Shown: positions 6,865-7,898 of the stretch, piece after piece | Layout of the letters: each line of letters starts with the position of its first letter | Position numbering within the stretch: position 1 is the first letter of the stretch | Assembly (NCBI GenBank): GCA_958346135.1 | Contig: CATVQN010000040.1 | Coordinates: 1 to 7,898 of the forward strand | Direction of reading: 5' to 3' | Length of the DNA: 7,898 nucleotides | DNA from: an uncultured Eubacteriales bacterium | GTDB taxonomy: Bacteria > Bacillota > Clostridia > Monoglobales > Monoglobaceae | The notes under the pieces: generated by a model | What the model was told of the DNA's origin: nothing | What the model saw: only the letters and a program-made list of their open reading frames with translations | Databases searched by the model: none | Program-made: the position numbers and the translations under genes

Positions 6865-6893
6865 AGTATAGCATAACTCGTATAGAATTTCAA
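6865..6893 (-). promoter_or_regulatory. Sigma-A promoter of the PFOR gene
   Basis: Minus strand: -35 TTGAAA (6888-6893), 17-base spacer, -10 TATACT (6865-6870) with an upstream TGC, so an extended -10. Start is expected near 6858, giving a leader of about 68 bases. Beyond the -35 the DNA is made of T and A runs (6897-6921), which could act as an UP element. High expression would fit a central metabolic enzyme. Confidence 0.85.
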
Positions 6894-6907
6894 ATGTTTT
6901 TTTTGAA

Positions 6908-6944
6908 AAAAAGAGAAAAAATATCGAGAAATTTTTCTCTTTTT
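6908..6944. repeat. AT-rich 13-bp inverted repeat upstream of the PFOR promoter
   Basis: AAAAAGAGAAAAA (6908-6920) and TTTTTCTCTTTTT (6932-6944) are perfect inverted copies around an 11-base centre. It lies about 15 bases beyond the PFOR -35 box, between the two divergent genes. Its GC content is low for a terminator stem, yet on both strands the second arm ends in T runs, so it could weakly stop stray transcription either way. Alternatively it simply supplies A-tract/UP-element DNA for the PFOR promoter. Confidence 0.5.
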
Positions 6945-7097
6945 CAGGCATTTCGGCGAAACGAAGCCGCATCGGCTTTCTTCCTGCACAGTTTCTTTTT
7001 ATGCATATACAAGAAATAATATGCCGTCATGGCTGAAACGCTCTGTCCCGGTATGGATGCTGCAAGGCTGAGATTCCAAAATCTTTTTAAATTTTCG
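6945..7097. other. Non-coding part of the divergent intergenic region
   Basis: About 150 bases without a supportable gene. It contains a small stem AAGCCG-CAT-CGGCTT (6964-6978), followed by CTTCCTG. Similar bases, GCCGA-ATAC-TCGGC (7137-7150) then CGGCTTTTCTTCCTG (7151-7165), recur in the leader of the plus-strand gene. A run GGCTGAGATTCC (about 7065-7076) recalls part of a TPP riboswitch, but the rest of that fold is absent. The 87-codon minus-strand frame across here has no ribosome binding site and overlaps the neighbouring start. Confidence 0.4.
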
Positions 7098-7126
7098 TTT
7101 ACTATTTTAAAAAAGTGTGGTACAAT
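7098..7126 (+). promoter_or_regulatory. Promoter of the AI-2E family gene
   Basis: Plus strand: -35 TTTACT (7098-7103), 17-base spacer, -10 TACAAT (7121-7126) preceded by TGG, an extended -10. The -35 is weak (4 of 6), which the extended -10 can offset. Start is expected near 7133, leaving a leader of about 46 bases that holds a 5-bp stem (7137-7150). Confidence 0.7.
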
Positions 7127-7178
7127 AAAAATAACAGCCGAATACTCGGCCGGCTTTTCTTCCTGTGAGGTGTTTTTC

Positions 7179-7898
7179 ATGTGGCTGAAGGAACTAAAAA
7201 AATACATTGGCCTGCTGCTGGTGGGAATCGCATTGATTGCGGTCTATAAGACTTTTGACAATTTTGGGATTTTACTTGATTGGGGACGAAACATCTTATC
7301 TCTTTTGACTCCGTTCTTCATCGGGTTTGGAATAGCCTATGTGCTCTTTATCCCCTGCCGGAAAATCGAAGTGCTATGCCAAAAAACTAAGATTGCTTTT
7401 TTAAATAAGCATCGCCGAAGCCTTGCCATTGCCAGCATCTACCTGATCTTTCTGGCCGTTGTCACTTTGATGATGTTTGCAATTATTCCGGCACTGATTG
7501 AAAGTATCAGCGAATTGATCGATCAGCTTCCGTCGTTGATACAGGGATTTTTCAACTGGATTAACTCCTTCGGAATTTATGAATTCGGCAGCGGCAGTCT
7601 GGAAACCTTCTTAAACAAGAATCTACTGTCGGTAGACAAGCTTTTAAACGGTTTTACCTTTGACAACGTGAACCGCTATGCCAAAGGCGTCATGAATTTC
7701 GGCACAGCATTGTTCAACGCCTTTATGGGTGTCATTATCTCCATTTATATTTTGGTAGATCGGCACAATATGAAAAAAATCTGTAACCGCATCATCCAAA
7801 GCTATATTTCGGAGGAACACCGCAGCTTTCTGGGACAGTATGTTCGGAAAATCAATGAGTTTATCCATCTGTATATCTCCTGCCAGCTGCTGGATGCG
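7179..7898 (+). CDS. AI-2E family transporter (PerM/YtvI-like membrane protein), N-terminal part, truncated by the window edge
   Basis: The first 240 codons of an integral membrane protein that continues past base 7898. Predicted membrane segments: about residues 9-23, 40-58 (TPFFIGFGIAYVLFIP, the family's conserved second helix), 81-104, and 172-195 (ending ISIYILVDR, followed by a basic cytoplasmic stretch). A soluble loop of about 65 residues lies between segments three and four, with PALIESISELIDQLP right after the third segment, as usual in this family. A further segment starts near 226. Members have about 350-400 residues and seven to eight helices; some have been linked to autoinducer-2 export or sodium/proton exchange, but most have no proven substrate, so no transport role should be assumed here. 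The ATG at 7179-7181 has GTGAGGTG at 7165-7172, six bases upstream. It is divergent from PFOR and has its own promoter. Confidence 0.88.
   Translation, partial: MWLKELKKYIGLLLVGIALIAVYKTFDNFGILLDWGRNILSLLTPFFIGFGIAYVLFIPCRKIEVLCQKTKIAFLNKHRRSLAIASIYLIFLAVVTLMMFAIIPALIESISELIDQLPSLIQGFFNWINSFGIYEFGSGSLETFLNKNLLSVDKLLNGFTFDNVNRYAKGVMNFGTALFNAFMGVIISIYILVDRHNMKKICNRIIQSYISEEHRSFLGQYVRKINEFIHLYISCQLLDA

Noticed and set aside
7045..7080. Possible TPP riboswitch on the plus strand, from GGATGC...GGCTGAGATTCC
   Set aside because: Only the 5' half resembles the THI box. The second conserved half (CCTGATCTGGATAAT...GCGTAGGGA type) is absent, and the visible promoter of the downstream gene lies after this segment, so it would not be in the message.
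6944..7207. 87-codon open frame on the minus strand in the divergent region
   Set aside because: No Shine-Dalgarno before its start, its 5' end overlaps the AI-2E gene start on the other strand, it spans that gene's promoter, and the protein shows no recognisable family.
7644..7868. 74-codon minus-strand frame inside the AI-2E gene
   Set aside because: Opposite a continuous membrane-protein frame with family motifs; no supporting start signal.

Overview
The window looks like chromosomal backbone DNA from an anaerobic, low-to-mid-GC Firmicute, most likely of class Clostridia. The reasons are a one-chain clostridial-type pyruvate:ferredoxin oxidoreductase (PFOR) of 1177 residues, a large Alu-containing Gram-positive-type SRP RNA directly upstream of dnaX, strong AGGAGG ribosome binding sites, and consensus sigma-A promoters with TGn-extended -10 boxes. 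I cannot name the genus from sequence alone.

Layout, left to right. Positions 1-515 (minus) hold the N-terminal 171 codons of an aldose 1-epimerase/LacX-family protein that runs off the left edge. Positions 545-889 (minus) are the YbaB/EbfC nucleoid-associated protein. Positions 914-2593 (minus) are dnaX, the tau subunit of the DNA polymerase III clamp loader. About 2709-2977 (minus) is the SRP RNA with its own strong promoter at 2983-3011. These form one leftward block (SRP RNA, dnaX, ybaB, epimerase) with gaps of 24 and 29 bases between the protein genes. The conserved Firmicute order is SRP RNA-dnaX-ybaB-recR; here the position after ybaB is occupied by the sugar epimerase gene, not recR.

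Positions 3257-6790 (minus) encode PFOR, a monocistronic unit with its own promoter (6865-6893), a 15-bp palindrome at the predicted transcription start, and a strong intrinsic terminator (3212-3244). From 7179 to the right edge (plus), divergent from PFOR, lies the N-terminal 240 codons of an AI-2E/PerM-family membrane protein with its own promoter (7098-7126). The 388-bp divergent region is very AT-rich next to PFOR and contains several inverted repeats but no convincing gene.

The genes do housekeeping work: replication (dnaX), nucleoid organisation (ybaB), membrane protein targeting (SRP RNA), and pyruvate conversion to acetyl-CoA with reduced ferredoxin (PFOR). I see no mobile element, CRISPR array, tRNA or rRNA, and no clear undescribed system. 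The most interesting signal is inside dnaX: an A6 run at codons 419-420 followed directly by a GC-rich hairpin, where a -1 shift gives a stop eight codons later and a predicted 428-residue gamma-like protein. That matches in position and size the programmed tau/gamma recoding known in Escherichia coli and Thermus.
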